A stretch of 64,000 bases of DNA from Clostridia bacterium (GCA_017461235.1 JAFTYU010000034.1:1-64000), one strand, 5' to 3'; counted from the first letter of the stretch, positions 40,530 to 50,567 are shown. A program made the numbers and translations. The notes: generated from the sequence alone by a model not told the origin.

Positions 40530-41234
40530 ATGGAACCCGTTTATAAAAGACTGCTGTTAAAACTCAGCGGTGAAGTTCTTGCCGGTGAAGCAGGTCATGG
40601 TTTCGATTTTAATATTATTAATGAGGTCTGCAACGCAGTTAAAAAAGTTACGGATAAGGGCGTTCAGGTAGGTATCGTTGTCGGTGGTGGCAATTTCTGG
40701 CGCGGTCGTTCAAGCGGCGATATGGACAGAACAAGAGCCGACAGCATCGGTATGTTGGCAACTGTTATGAATTCTCTTGCTTTACAACAGGGTTTTCTTG
40801 ATGTCGGCGTTGATGCAAGAGTTATGTCTGCAGTTCAGATTGTAGGCGTTGTTGAAACCTTTGTTCGTGATGAAGCAGTAAGACATCTTGAAAATGGCAG
40901 AGTTGTAATTTTCGCAGGTGGTACAGGCAATCCGTTCTTCTCAACAGATTCAGGTGCCGCACTCAGAGCCGCACAAATAAATGCTGACGTTTATTTTAAG
41001 GCAACTAACGTTGACGGCATTTATGACAAAGACCCCAACAAATTCAGTGACGCGGTTAAATTTGATAAGATTTCTCACGATGAACTTCTTGCAAGAAATC
41101 TTCAGGTTATGGATACCGCAGCAGCTGCAATTTGTCGTGAAAACAAGATTCCGATTCTTGTTTTCAATCTTAATGACACAGAAAATATTAACAGAGCTGT
41201 TTGCGGTGAGAATGCCGGTACAGTAGTTTCTTAA
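40530..41234 (+). CDS. pyrH: Uridylate kinase
   Basis: A 234-residue amino-acid-kinase-fold UMP kinase making UDP for RNA, DNA and wall precursors. LKLSGEVLAG at residues 8-17 is the nucleotide P-loop equivalent, GIVVGGGNFWRG near 50 is the acceptor site, and AGGTGNPFFSTDSGAALRA and TNVDGIYDKDP match bacterial PyrH throughout. The ATG at 40530 lies behind GAAAGGGG; an in-frame ATG 11 codons earlier lacks a ribosome site. It opens the conserved pyrH-frr-uppS-cdsA-dxr-rseP run, here without the rpsB-tsf genes that usually precede it. Confidence 0.97.
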   Translation: MEPVYKRLLLKLSGEVLAGEAGHGFDFNIINEVCNAVKKVTDKGVQVGIVVGGGNFWRGRSSGDMDRTRADSIGMLATVMNSLALQQGFLDVGVDARVMSAVQIVGVVETFVRDEAVRHLENGRVVIFAGGTGNPFFSTDSGAALRAAQINADVYFKATNVDGIYDKDPNKFSDAVKFDKISHDELLARNLQVMDTAAAAICRENKIPILVFNLNDTENINRAVCGENAGTVVS

Positions 41235-41252
41235 TTAACGGAGGATATTTTT

Positions 41253-41807
41253 ATGGAATCAGTATTTAACAGAGCAAACGAAAAAATGGAGAAAACAATT
41301 TCTTCACTTAAGTACGAGTATAACTCAATCAGAGCCGGCAGAGCAAATGCTGCGGTTCTTGACAGAATACAGGTTGACTATTACGGTTGTCCTACACCAA
41401 TTAATCAGATGGCTGCTATCTCTGTTCCCGAAGCAAGAGTTCTTGCAATCCAGCCTTGGGATATGTCTGCATTAAGTCTTATTGAAAAGGCTATTCTTGC
41501 TTCTGATTTAGGTATCAATCCTTCAAATGACGGCAGAATTATAAGACTTGTTTTCCCTGCTCTTACCGAAGAACGCAGAAAACAGCTTTCAAAAGACGTT
41601 GCAGGTCTTGGTGAAGATGCTAAAGTTGCAGTTCGTCAGATAAGACGTGATTGTATCGAAAAAATCAAAGGTATGAAAAAGAATTCTGAAATTACTGAAG
41701 ATGATCAGAAATTCGGTGAAGAAAAAATCCAGAAAATTACTGATGATTTTATTAAAAAGATTGATGAGATTGCAGCAGCAAAAACTAAAGAAATAATGGA
41801 AATTTAA
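41253..41807 (+). CDS. frr: Ribosome recycling factor
   Basis: A 184-residue RRF, which with EF-G splits the post-termination ribosome. Family blocks are visible: IRAGRANAAVLDRIQVDYYG near residue 25, NPSNDGRIIRLVFPALTEER near 90 and VRQIRRDC near 130. The ATG follows GGAGGAT, 18 bases after pyrH, and uppS begins two bases after its stop. Length and composition are normal and essential for growth in all bacteria studied. Confidence 0.98.
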   Translation: MESVFNRANEKMEKTISSLKYEYNSIRAGRANAAVLDRIQVDYYGCPTPINQMAAISVPEARVLAIQPWDMSALSLIEKAILASDLGINPSNDGRIIRLVFPALTEERRKQLSKDVAGLGEDAKVAVRQIRRDCIEKIKGMKKNSEITEDDQKFGEEKIQKITDDFIKKIDEIAAAKTKEIMEI

Positions 41808-41809
41808 TT

Positions 41810-42541
41810 ATGTACAAGAATATTCCTGAATTTGAAGTTTTACCCCAACATGTCGGCTTTATTATGGACGGTAACGGGCGATGGGCAAAAAATCGCGGTC
41901 TCGAGCGTAGTGCAGGTCACAAAGAGGGCGCTAAAACCTTCCGTAGAATTTGCGAGTATTGTGCCGATGTGGGTATAAAACATATGACATTTTATGCGTT
42001 TTCTACCGAAAACTGGAGCAGACCCGAAAAAGAAGTCGGTGCTCTTATGAAGCTTTTTAAAGAGTACTTGCTTGAAGGGGAAGAAAGAACTGCGGAAAAT
42101 GATATTCGTCAGATGCGCCTGAAGTTTATCGGTGAAAAGGAAGGGCTTCCCAAAGACCTTTTAAAATTGATAGAAAAGGCTGAAAAGAAAACTGCTAAAT
42201 ATTCGAAGATTACCATTAATATTGCCCTGAACTACGGTGGCAGAGCTGAAATTACCCACGCCGTTAAAAGCATTGCCGCTAAAGTGGCTGACGGTGAAAT
42301 ATCCGTTGATGATATTAATGAAAATTTAGTTAGTGATAATATTTATACCGCAGGGCAGCCTGACCCTGACATAATTGTGCGTCCCAGCGGTGAATTCCGT
42401 TTATCCAACTTTCTTACGTGGCAGTCGGCTTATTCCGAGTTCTGGTTTTCCGATGTTCTTTGGCCTGACTTTACGGAAGAGAATGTAAACGAAATTCTTT
42501 CAGACTTTCAAAAACGAAATCGCCGTTTCGGTGGTGTATAA
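41810..42541 (+). CDS. uppS: Undecaprenyl diphosphate synthase
   Basis: A 243-residue cis-prenyltransferase making the C55 lipid carrier for peptidoglycan and wall polymers from FPP and IPP. The catalytic Asp is in IMDGNGRWAKNRG near residue 22; HKEGAK near 38, FYAFSTENWSRP near 66, and IRPSGEFRLSNFLTWQ-type segment (here VRPSGE) near 200 bind substrate. It starts two bases after frr, so coupling is expected. The next gene is cdsA after about 80 bases. Confidence 0.97.
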   Translation: MYKNIPEFEVLPQHVGFIMDGNGRWAKNRGLERSAGHKEGAKTFRRICEYCADVGIKHMTFYAFSTENWSRPEKEVGALMKLFKEYLLEGEERTAENDIRQMRLKFIGEKEGLPKDLLKLIEKAEKKTAKYSKITINIALNYGGRAEITHAVKSIAAKVADGEISVDDINENLVSDNIYTAGQPDPDIIVRPSGEFRLSNFLTWQSAYSEFWFSDVLWPDFTEENVNEILSDFQKRNRRFGGV

Positions 42542-42619
42542 AATTTTGCCAAAAAATCCGTCTGCTTTATGCTTTCGGATTTTAATGGCTTTTTAAGTAA
42601 TAATCGTGAGAGTGATTTT

Positions 42620-43456
42620 ATGAAACAAAGAGTAATAACGGGGGCGTTGTTTGCAATAATATTTATTGGTGCAATGATTTTGATGAATACCTTGGTTTTC
42701 CCCGTATTTATTGCGGTATTGTCTGCGATTGCCGTGGGGGAAATTGAGAAAGCAGTTGGGGTTAAAAACCGTCTGATAATGGCATCAAGCATTACACTTG
42801 CCGCAATTATACCGTTTCTTTTCCATTTCAGAATTTCGATTCCTTTTGCCGTAGCGGGCGGTATTTACGTTGTGGCAATTCTCATAATGATGCTGCTTCA
42901 GTTTGAGAAAACTCGTTTTATAGATGCGGTTATAGCGATTTTTGCATCTGTTTGCGTGCCATATGCTTTTTCTGTAATGATTATTTTCAGAGACATTGAG
43001 TTTTATATCAAAGGATATAAACAGATTGACGGTATTTATCTTCTTATATTCGCTTTCTTTGCTTCATGGATGACAGATATTTTTGCGTACTTTGTCGGCA
43101 GTAAATTCGGCAAGCATAAGCTCTGTCCCAAAATCAGTCCGAAAAAATCCGTTGAAGGTGCAATAGGCGGTATAGCAGGAGCGGTTTTACTTAATGTGTT
43201 ACTTCTCGTTGTATTTCAGAAGGTTTTCGGTGGCGGAGCAGGCTTTAATTACGTAGTTGTAATTGTCTTAAGCATTATTCTTTCGGTTGTAAGTATGTTC
43301 GGTGACCTTGCCGCATCTACAATCAAGCGTAATTTCGGTATCAAGGACTTCGGAAAGCTTCTTCCGGGTCACGGTGGAATTATGGATAGATTTGATAGTG
43401 CGTTGTTCGTTATGCCGGTTCTTTATTCGGCAATCTACATAGTGAGTAAATTTTGA
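42620..43456 (+). CDS. cdsA: Phosphatidate cytidylyltransferase
   Basis: A 278-residue integral membrane enzyme with about seven hydrophobic helices that makes CDP-diacylglycerol from phosphatidate and CTP. The C-terminal signature [25 protein letters not shown], split here across residues 230-255, is visible as SxxKRxxGIKDFG and [11 protein letters not shown] chose the ATG at 42620, behind GAGAGTG and matching the usual N-terminus; a frame 17 codons longer has no support. Its stop is directly followed by dxr. Confidence 0.95.
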   Translation: MKQRVITGALFAIIFIGAMILMNTLVFPVFIAVLSAIAVGEIEKAVGVKNRLIMASSITLAAIIPFLFHFRISIPFAVAGGIYVVAILIMMLLQFEKTRFIDAVIAIFASVCVPYAFSVMIIFRDIEFYIKGYKQIDGIYLLIFAFFASWMTDIFAYFVGSKFGKHKLCPKISPKKSVEGAIGGIAGAVLLNVLLLVVFQKVFGGGAGFNYVVVIVLSIILSVVSMFGDLAASTIKRNFGIKDFGKLLPGHGGIMDRFDSALFVMPVLYSAIYIVSKF

Positions 43457-43465
43457 GTGATGTTT

Positions 43466-44617
43466 ATGAAAAAGATTAATTTATTGGGCTCTACAGGGTC
43501 TATTGGTGTTCAGACACTTGATGTAGCAAGAGCAAGAGGCTATAAGGTTGAGTCACTTGCGGCATTTTCAAACGTTGATGTTATCGAAAAACAAATAAGA
43601 GAATTTAAACCTGCTTATGCGGCGCTTGTTGATGAAAAGGCGGCCGCTGACCTTAAGGTAAGGGTAGCAGATTTGCCGGTAAAGGTTTACAGCGGTTTAG
43701 AAGGTGTTTCTTTCTGCGGTGCCGAGGCAGACGGTGAGATAACACTCAACTCCGTTGTAGGTATGGCAGGTCTTAAACCCACTCTTGATGCGGTAAATGC
43801 AGGTAAAATCATTGCGCTTGCTAACAAAGAGACTCTCGTTGCAGGCGGTAAACTCGTTACTGATGCCGTTAAAAAGAATAATGTTGCGTTGCTTCCTGTT
43901 GATAGTGAACATTCCGCAATCTTTCAGTGTCTTTTAGGTGCGCCCCGCAACTCAGCCTTAAAGAGAATTATACTTACCGCATCGGGTGGCCCTTTCTTCG
44001 GAAAAACCCGTGAAGAGCTCGAAAAGGTTACTCTTGCGGATGCTCTTAAGCATCCAAGCTGGAGTATGGGGCAAAAAATCACCATCGACAGCGCCACAAT
44101 GTTTAATAAAGGTCTCGAGCTTATTGAAGCGGTGTGGTTGTTTGATGTGAGCCCCGATATGATTGATATCGTGGTTCACCGCGAAAGCATAGTTCATTCA
44201 CTTGTTGAGTATGACGATAACTCCGTTATTGCTCAGCTGGGTCATCCTGATATGCGATTGCCCATCCAGTTTGCCATTACTTATCCCGACCGTTTTGAGT
44301 CACCTGAAAGACAGTTGGATTTGTGGGAAGTCGGCAATCTTTCGTTCTATAAACCTGATTATGAAAATTTCCCCTGTATGGATATTTGTCGTAACGCAAT
44401 AAAGAAGGGCGGTTTGATTCCTGCCGCAGTTAACTGTGCCAATGAAGAAGCAAATCTTCTTTTCCGTCAGGGTAAAATATCTTTCCTTGCAATTCCTGAG
44501 CTTATCTCCAAGGCGGCAGAATTTGCACCTGATAAGCCTGATTACTCCTTGCAGGATGTTCTCGATACAGATAGCCTTATGCGTGAAAAAGTGCGCGAAT
44601 TGGCATCTGTAATATAA
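43466..44617 (+). CDS. dxr: 1-deoxy-D-xylulose 5-phosphate reductoisomerase
   Basis: A 383-residue enzyme producing MEP from DXP with NADPH, the committed step of non-mevalonate isoprenoid synthesis. The NADPH-binding GSTGSIGVQTLDV lies at residues 6-18; ALANKETLVAGG near 112, PVDSEHSAIFQ near 135, and the flexible-loop HPSWSMGQKITID near 195 are conserved. I chose the ATG at 43466, which has GAGTGA upstream; GTG/ATG at 43457/43460 are alternatives. Its product feeds ispG, encoded two genes on, and uppS, so the operon groups isoprenoid steps. Confidence 0.97.
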   Translation: MKKINLLGSTGSIGVQTLDVARARGYKVESLAAFSNVDVIEKQIREFKPAYAALVDEKAAADLKVRVADLPVKVYSGLEGVSFCGAEADGEITLNSVVGMAGLKPTLDAVNAGKIIALANKETLVAGGKLVTDAVKKNNVALLPVDSEHSAIFQCLLGAPRNSALKRIILTASGGPFFGKTREELEKVTLADALKHPSWSMGQKITIDSATMFNKGLELIEAVWLFDVSPDMIDIVVHRESIVHSLVEYDDNSVIAQLGHPDMRLPIQFAITYPDRFESPERQLDLWEVGNLSFYKPDYENFPCMDICRNAIKKGGLIPAAVNCANEEANLLFRQGKISFLAIPELISKAAEFAPDKPDYSLQDVLDTDSLMREKVRELASVI

Positions 44618-44622
44618 CGGAG

Positions 44623-45699
44623 GTGTTTTTTATCAATCTCGATATCGGCGCTATATGGACTAATGTTTGGCCCTATTTGTTAGCGATTTTTCTTTTCGGT
44701 GTGATTATTGGCATTCATGAATTCGGTCATTTTTTCTTCGCGAAGCTCTTTAAGGTTAAGGTTAATGAGTTCGCTTTGGGTATGGGACCGAAAATTATAA
44801 AAAAACAAATAGGTGAAACATTGTATTCCTTAAGGCTTTTCCCAATTGGGGGCTTTGTCAGTATGGAAGGGGAAGATGAGGAAAGTGACAACGAACGTGC
44901 TTTCGGCAAAAAGCCTGCATGGCAAAGATTCATTATTATTGCCGCAGGTGCCGTGCTGAACCTTGTTTTAGGTGTCGTAGTTGTAGGGATTTGTCTTTCT
45001 TGCAATGATCTTGTCGGAACAAAAACAATCGATAGTTTTATGTCGGGCTCCATAAGCCAGAACAGCGGTCTTCAGGCAGGGGATGAGATTGTTAAAATCA
45101 ATAATACCTATGTTTATTCATATAAAGGTATCGCCTTTAATTTAGTTCGTGACACAGATAACAAGATAGACATTACTGTTAAACGCGGCGGCGAAAAAGT
45201 TGAATTAAAAGATGTTGAATTTAAACAGTTCGAATACGATGGTAAGAAATATATCCAGCAGGATTTTTATATAGTTGGCGAACATCCTACGATTAAAAAC
45301 GTTATAGTCAATTCTGTTCTGGATTCTGCATCCATTGTGCAGATGGTTAGACTGAGCCTGGTTGATTTAGTAACAGGTAAATACGGTATGCAGGAAGTAT
45401 CAGGACCTATCGGTACCATTTCCGCCATTGCAGAGACTACTGCGGAGCCTGCTGCCTTCAGTGACAAAATACTGACGGCATTGACGTTCCTGTCGATGAT
45501 TACCATTAATGTAGGTGTTTTCAACCTTCTTCCCATACCTGCTCTTGACGGCGGCAGACTGTTCTTTATTTTCATAGAAATGATTCGCAGAAAACCTATT
45601 CCTGCAAAGCGTGAGGGTATAGTACACACGGTAGGTCTTGTTCTTCTGTTATTATTTATGGCGGTTATTTCCGTCAGTGATGTTATAAAATTATTTTAG
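44623..45699 (+). CDS. rseP: RseP/RasP-type site-2 zinc metalloprotease
   Basis: A membrane protease of about 355 residues that cuts transmembrane anti-sigma factors and signal peptides. The zinc motif HEFGH lies near residue 30 in helix 1, a PDZ domain spans about 125-195 (SGLQAGDEIVKINN), and the second active-site motif LLPIPALDGGRLFF is near 295. The start is unclear: GTG at 44623 falls within the GGAGGTG ribosome site, while the codon at ideal spacing (44632) is ATC; the next in-frame ATG is beyond HEFGH. I give the GTG. It lies between dxr and ispG, its usual position in Firmicutes. Confidence 0.93.
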   Translation: MFFINLDIGAIWTNVWPYLLAIFLFGVIIGIHEFGHFFFAKLFKVKVNEFALGMGPKIIKKQIGETLYSLRLFPIGGFVSMEGEDEESDNERAFGKKPAWQRFIIIAAGAVLNLVLGVVVVGICLSCNDLVGTKTIDSFMSGSISQNSGLQAGDEIVKINNTYVYSYKGIAFNLVRDTDNKIDITVKRGGEKVELKDVEFKQFEYDGKKYIQQDFYIVGEHPTIKNVIVNSVLDSASIVQMVRLSLVDLVTGKYGMQEVSGPIGTISAIAETTAEPAAFSDKILTALTFLSMITINVGVFNLLPIPALDGGRLFFIFIEMIRRKPIPAKREGIVHTVGLVLLLLFMAVISVSDVIKLF

Positions 45700-45789
45700 T
45701 ATATCAAGACAAAAAATATAAAAGGTGCGTGAAATCGGACATTTAAGGCATATTTGGTTCGAAAACACTCACTATAGCGGTGGTTTATT

Positions 45790-46839
45790 ATGATTAGACG
45801 TATTTCAAGACAAGTAAAGGTAGGCAATATTAAAATCGGCGGAGATGCACCTATCGCAATCCAGTCAATGCTCAATGCACTCGCATCTGATTATGAAGCA
45901 AATCTTGCTCAGTTAAAGGCTCTTGAAGATGCAGGTTGCGAAATAGTGAGAATGGCTGTTCCCGATATGGAAGCGGTAAAGGTGCTGGCTAAACTTAAAG
46001 AACAGGCAAAAGTACCACTTGTTGCAGATATCCATTTTGATTATAAGCTTGCTCTTGAAAGCCTTGAGGCAGGCGTTGATAAAATTCGTATCAATCCCGG
46101 CAATATCGGCTCTGCGGAGCGTGTTGCCGCTGTTGCGGATGCCTGCGCGTTAAAAGGTGTTCCCATCCGTATCGGTGTAAACTCAGGCTCGGTTGAGAAG
46201 GATTTACTTGAAAAATTCGGCGGGGCAACTCCCGAAGCAATGGTTGAAAGTGCATTCAGACATGTCAAACTCCTTGAAGATTGCGGATTTTACGATACGG
46301 TTATTTCAATAAAATCATCCGATGTTGAAAATATGGTTGCGGCGTACAGTCTTGTTGCCGAGCGTTGCGATTATCCTTTGCATCTGGGTGTTACAGAAGC
46401 AGGAACTGAACGCAGCTCACTTGTTAAATCATCGGTCGGTATCGGAGCACTTCTTCTTAAAGGTATCGGTGATACTTTAAGAGTATCTATAACAGATTCT
46501 CCCGTTAAGGAAATTTATGCCGCACGAGATATTCTTAACGCGGTCAATCTCAGAGTCGAAACACCGAGAATTGTTGCTTGTCCTACTTGCGGCAGAACAA
46601 AAATTGACCTTGTTTCTTTAGCGAATCAGGTTGAAAATGCAGTAAAAGATATTAAAAAGCCCGTTAAAATTGCAGTTATGGGTTGCGTTGTAAACGGACC
46701 CGGCGAAGCACGCGAAGCCGATATCGGTATTGCCGGCGGTGACGGTTGTGCGGTGCTTTTCAAAAAAGGTGAAATATTAAGAAAGGTATCCGAAAAGGAT
46801 ATTGTCAAAGAATTACTTGACGAATTAGAAAAAATATGA
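45790..46839 (+). CDS. ispG: 4-hydroxy-3-methylbut-2-en-1-yl diphosphate synthase
   Basis: A 349-residue [4Fe-4S] enzyme reducing MEcPP to HMBPP in the MEP pathway. The TIM-barrel domain begins RISRQVKVGNIKIGGDAPIA; cluster ligands appear in CPTCGR near residue 263 and GCVVNGPGEA near 297 with the C-terminal Glu. Length is that of the short bacterial form. The ATG follows GCGGTGG about 90 bases after rseP. Its stop overlaps the polC start by four bases (ATGA). Confidence 0.97.
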   Translation: MIRRISRQVKVGNIKIGGDAPIAIQSMLNALASDYEANLAQLKALEDAGCEIVRMAVPDMEAVKVLAKLKEQAKVPLVADIHFDYKLALESLEAGVDKIRINPGNIGSAERVAAVADACALKGVPIRIGVNSGSVEKDLLEKFGGATPEAMVESAFRHVKLLEDCGFYDTVISIKSSDVENMVAAYSLVAERCDYPLHLGVTEAGTERSSLVKSSVGIGALLLKGIGDTLRVSITDSPVKEIYAARDILNAVNLRVETPRIVACPTCGRTKIDLVSLANQVENAVKDIKKPVKIAVMGCVVNGPGEAREADIGIAGGDGCAVLFKKGEILRKVSEKDIVKELLDELEKI

Positions 46840-49800
46840 AATTGTATAATTTCCTTGAAATTTTCGGTGAATACATATCAACTGAAAAATATCGCAGTAT
46901 GTTGAAAAATACTTTGTTCACCGATTTGCATATAAATAAAGACGAACACTCGTTATCTGCTTTACTTCATATTGATATTTTTGATAATATTATGTGTCTT
47001 AAGGCGGTTGCCGGTGAGATAAAGTCGTCGCTTTCACTTAAAAAAGTTGAATTCGATTATATTTTGCCCCCCGAAGCATTAAAAACAGAGTGTTTTCCTA
47101 TGCTTTTAAGGGTTGTTAAAAAGAGTGTACCTCAGGCTAACGGATTTCTTGACCAGATAGAAACAAGTTTTGTTGACGATGTTTTTACGGTTAAGTTTCT
47201 CAAACACGGCAGGGATATCTGCGAAAATGCCAAAGCGGACAAGTTTCTTGAAGAATACGTCCTTCAGCATTTCGAACGCAAGATAACTGTTGTATTTGAA
47301 GGTGAAGACAGTAACGTTGAAGATTTTTTAAAAAAACAACGTGAAATTGACAGGGCGAATCAACCTGTAAAACCGCCCGAGGTTAACCCGAATTTTGATG
47401 ACGTACCATTAGATTTTAATACTGTTCAGTCTATTTTTGGTAGTTTCAAATACGCAAAACCGAAACCTATGAGCGAAGTTACGTTCGATGACGGTGAAGT
47501 GCTTGTCTGGGGCGATGTTTTTAAGTATGAAAAACGCGAGACCAAAGACGGTAAACGTTACATAATTGAATTTAATATTACCGATAATACAGGGTCCTTC
47601 GGTTGCAAGTTTTTTGAGGTCAAAGAACAGTTAGAGTATCTTGATTCCAAAATCAAAGACGGTGTAACGGTCATTGTTCGCGGACCGCTCCTTTATGATG
47701 AGTACAAAAAAGATTACATAATTAAACCGTCTTCTGTAGCAACCATTACAAAAATTGAGCCTACAGATGAGGCTGAAGAAAAACGTATAGAACTTCATCT
47801 TCATACAAATATGTCTGCAATGGATGCTATGAGTAGCGCGAAATCCATTGTCAAGACTGCTATGAAATGGGGACACAAAGCTATTGCTATCACCGACCAC
47901 GGTTGTGTACAGGCTTTCCCGGAGGCTTGCAATACCGCTCGCGGAACTGACTTTAAGATAATTTACGGTTGCGAAGCGTACCTGGTAAATGACATTAACA
48001 GTGACGGTTCCAAAAAGAGTAAAGAAGAGATATTTGCTGATAATTACTATCACTGTATCCTTCTTGTTAAAAATAAAGTTGGTCTTAAAAATCTTTATAA
48101 ATTGATTTCACGCTCCAACATTGATTATTTCCATAAAAAACCCAGAATGCCAAAAAGTCTTATTGCTGAAATGCGCGAAGGTCTTATTATAGGCAGCGCG
48201 TGTTCGGAAGGTGAACTTTATGATGCATTTGTTAATAAAGAGAGTCACGAAAAGTTAGTTGAAATTGCTTCTTTCTACGATTATCTCGAAATTCAACCTG
48301 TCGGAAATAATGAGTATATGTTGCGAAAAGAAACAATGAAAGACTCAACTAAAGAGAAGTTTGCCGACATTAACTCCTACGATGACATAAGAGCAATTAA
48401 CCGTGCAATTATAGCGTTGGGTGACGAGTTGGGCAAAAAGACCGTTGCAACAGGTGACGTGCATTTCCTTAAAAAGAACGATGCAAAATTCCGTGCCATT
48501 CTTCAGGCGGGTCAAGGCTTCAAGGATGCGGATTATCAACCGCCGCTGTACCTTAAAACCACCGCAGAAATGCTTGAGGAATTCTCTTATCTTGGTGAGG
48601 ATACAGCGAAGGAAGTTGTTGTAACAAATACAAATCTTATTGCAGATATGATAGAGCCGGGCATTTTACCCATTCCCGACGGAACATTCAACCCCGTTAT
48701 TCCCGGTGCTGAAGAAGATTTGACAAAGCATTGTTGGGACAGAGCGAAAGAATGGTATGGAGACCCTGTTCCCAAAATCGTTGCAGACAGACTTGAAAAA
48801 GAGCTTAAATCTATTATTGAAAACGGCTTCGCAGGACTTTATATGATAGCCCGTCTTCTTGTTAAACATTCAGAAGAATGTGGTTATTACGTCGGTTCTC
48901 GTGGTTCGGTTGGTTCCTCTTTTGTTGCTATAATGGCGGGTATTTCCGAGGTTAACCCCTTGCAACCGCACTACCGTTGTCCCAAGTGCCGATATTCGGA
49001 GTTTTTCCTTCACAATGAAGTTGGTTCAGGCTTCGATTTGCCGCCTAAAGATTGTCCGGATTGCGGCACACCATTAGTGCGTGACGGCCACGAAATTCCT
49101 TTTGAAACATTCCTTGGCTTCTTTGGTGATAAATCACCCGATATAGATCTTAACTTTGCTGGTGAATACCAGGCACAGTCTCATAAATATACCGAAGAAT
49201 TATTCGGCAAAGCCTACGTTTTCAAGGCAGGCACAATTTCCGGTGTTGCGGATAAAACTGCTTACGGATTTGTTAAAAAGTATATTGATGAACGTGGTCT
49301 GACTATGACAAAGGCGGAAATTGATCGTCTTACAATCGGTTGTACAGGTGTTAAAAGAACAACAGGACAGCACCCCGGTGGTATGGTTGTTGTTCCCAAT
49401 ACTTACGATGTAGAAGATTTTACACCTGTTCAGAGACCTGCCGATGATGCTACAAAAGATATTATTACAACTCACTTTGACTTCAACTCTATGCACGACA
49501 CATTGTTGAAGCTTGATGAGTTGGGCCATGATGTTCCCACGATTTATAAGCATTTAACTGATTTAACAGGTATCGATGTTCTTGATATTGATATCAGTGA
49601 CCGTAAGCTTTATGATATCTGTACTTCGCCCGAACCGTTAGGAGTTACGGAAGAAGAATTAGGTTGGCCTACAGGCACGCTTTCCATTCCTGAAATGGGA
49701 ACTGACTTTACAAAGGGGATGCTTCTTGAAGCAAGACCAAAAACCTTTGCTGACCTTATACAGATTGCAGGCCTTTCACATGGTACTGCCGTGTGGCTCG

Positions 49801-50567
49801 GTAATGCACAGGACCTTATCAAAGAAGGTATTTGCACAATTTCAGAAGTTATTGGAACACGTGACAGTATAATGGTTTATCTTTTGCATAAAGGTCTTGA
49901 ACCTAAACATGCTTTCGATATTATGGAAGACGTACGTAAGAAAAACAAACAGTTAAAACCCGAACAGGAAGCAATGATGCGTGAACATGGTGTTCCCGAG
50001 TGGTACATTGATTCCTGTAAAAAAATTCAGTATATGTTCCCCAAAGCACATGCCGCCGCATATATCATTGCCTCATTAAGACTGGCGTGGTTTAAAATTT
50101 ATAAACCTCTTGAGTATTATTGTGCTTACCTTACCGTACGTGGTGATGATGTTGATGCTGAAGCGATGTCTAAGGGTAAAGGCGCAGTTAAGGCGTTGTT
50201 GCAGATGATAAAAGCCAAGGGTAAAGAAGCATCTGCCGCAGAGAAATCCAAAGAAACAATTATGATGATTGTTTACGAGGCTATGGTTCGTGGAATAGAG
50301 TTCCTGCCAATTGATGTTTATAAATCGACAGCAAGCTCGTATGTACCTGAAGACGGCAAAATACGTATGCCTTTTTCGGCACTTGCAGGTGTTGGTGAGA
50401 ACGCTGCCGCTCAGCTTGCTAACGCAAGAAATGACGGTGGTCCGGAATTTTCATCAATTGAAGATTTTGAAGTTCGTTCCGGCGCAGGCAGTTCCACAAT
50501 AGCTGTTCTTAAGGCTTGCGGTGCATTCGGCGACCTTCCGGATAGTGACCAGATGTCATTGTTTTAA
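46836..50567 (+). CDS. polC: DNA polymerase III PolC, lacking the DEDD exonuclease domain
   Basis: A 1243-residue Gram-positive replicase, about 200 shorter than Bacillus PolC. The N-terminal domain, OB fold (about 215-320) and PHP domain (HLHTNMSAMDA near 332) are in order, but where other PolCs insert the 3'-5' exonuclease between the two halves of PHP there is only a short linker: YGCEAYLV runs through NDINSDGSKKSK straight into NYYHCILLVKN. No FDVETTG-type motif occurs anywhere. All nine PHP metal ligands are kept. The polymerase core (VGSRGSVGSS, SPDIDLNF, a Cys4 zinc site CPKC/CPDC) is intact, and the C-terminus ends in the clamp-binding QMSLF. It overlaps ispG by ATGA. Confidence 0.96.
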   Translation: MKLYNFLEIFGEYISTEKYRSMLKNTLFTDLHINKDEHSLSALLHIDIFDNIMCLKAVAGEIKSSLSLKKVEFDYILPPEALKTECFPMLLRVVKKSVPQANGFLDQIETSFVDDVFTVKFLKHGRDICENAKADKFLEEYVLQHFERKITVVFEGEDSNVEDFLKKQREIDRANQPVKPPEVNPNFDDVPLDFNTVQSIFGSFKYAKPKPMSEVTFDDGEVLVWGDVFKYEKRETKDGKRYIIEFNITDNTGSFGCKFFEVKEQLEYLDSKIKDGVTVIVRGPLLYDEYKKDYIIKPSSVATITKIEPTDEAEEKRIELHLHTNMSAMDAMSSAKSIVKTAMKWGHKAIAITDHGCVQAFPEACNTARGTDFKIIYGCEAYLVNDINSDGSKKSKEEIFADNYYHCILLVKNKVGLKNLYKLISRSNIDYFHKKPRMPKSLIAEMREGLIIGSACSEGELYDAFVNKESHEKLVEIASFYDYLEIQPVGNNEYMLRKETMKDSTKEKFADINSYDDIRAINRAIIALGDELGKKTVATGDVHFLKKNDAKFRAILQAGQGFKDADYQPPLYLKTTAEMLEEFSYLGEDTAKEVVVTNTNLIADMIEPGILPIPDGTFNPVIPGAEEDLTKHCWDRAKEWYGDPVPKIVADRLEKELKSIIENGFAGLYMIARLLVKHSEECGYYVGSRGSVGSSFVAIMAGISEVNPLQPHYRCPKCRYSEFFLHNEVGSGFDLPPKDCPDCGTPLVRDGHEIPFETFLGFFGDKSPDIDLNFAGEYQAQSHKYTEELFGKAYVFKAGTISGVADKTAYGFVKKYIDERGLTMTKAEIDRLTIGCTGVKRTTGQHPGGMVVVPNTYDVEDFTPVQRPADDATKDIITTHFDFNSMHDTLLKLDELGHDVPTIYKHLTDLTGIDVLDIDISDRKLYDICTSPEPLGVTEEELGWPTGTLSIPEMGTDFTKGMLLEARPKTFADLIQIAGLSHGTAVWLGNAQDLIKEGICTISEVIGTRDSIMVYLLHKGLEPKHAFDIMEDVRKKNKQLKPEQEAMMREHGVPEWYIDSCKKIQYMFPKAHAAAYIIASLRLAWFKIYKPLEYYCAYLTVRGDDVDAEAMSKGKGAVKALLQMIKAKGKEASAAEKSKETIMMIVYEAMVRGIEFLPIDVYKSTASSYVPEDGKIRMPFSALAGVGENAAAQLANARNDGGPEFSSIEDFEVRSGAGSSTIAVLKACGAFGDLPDSDQMSLF

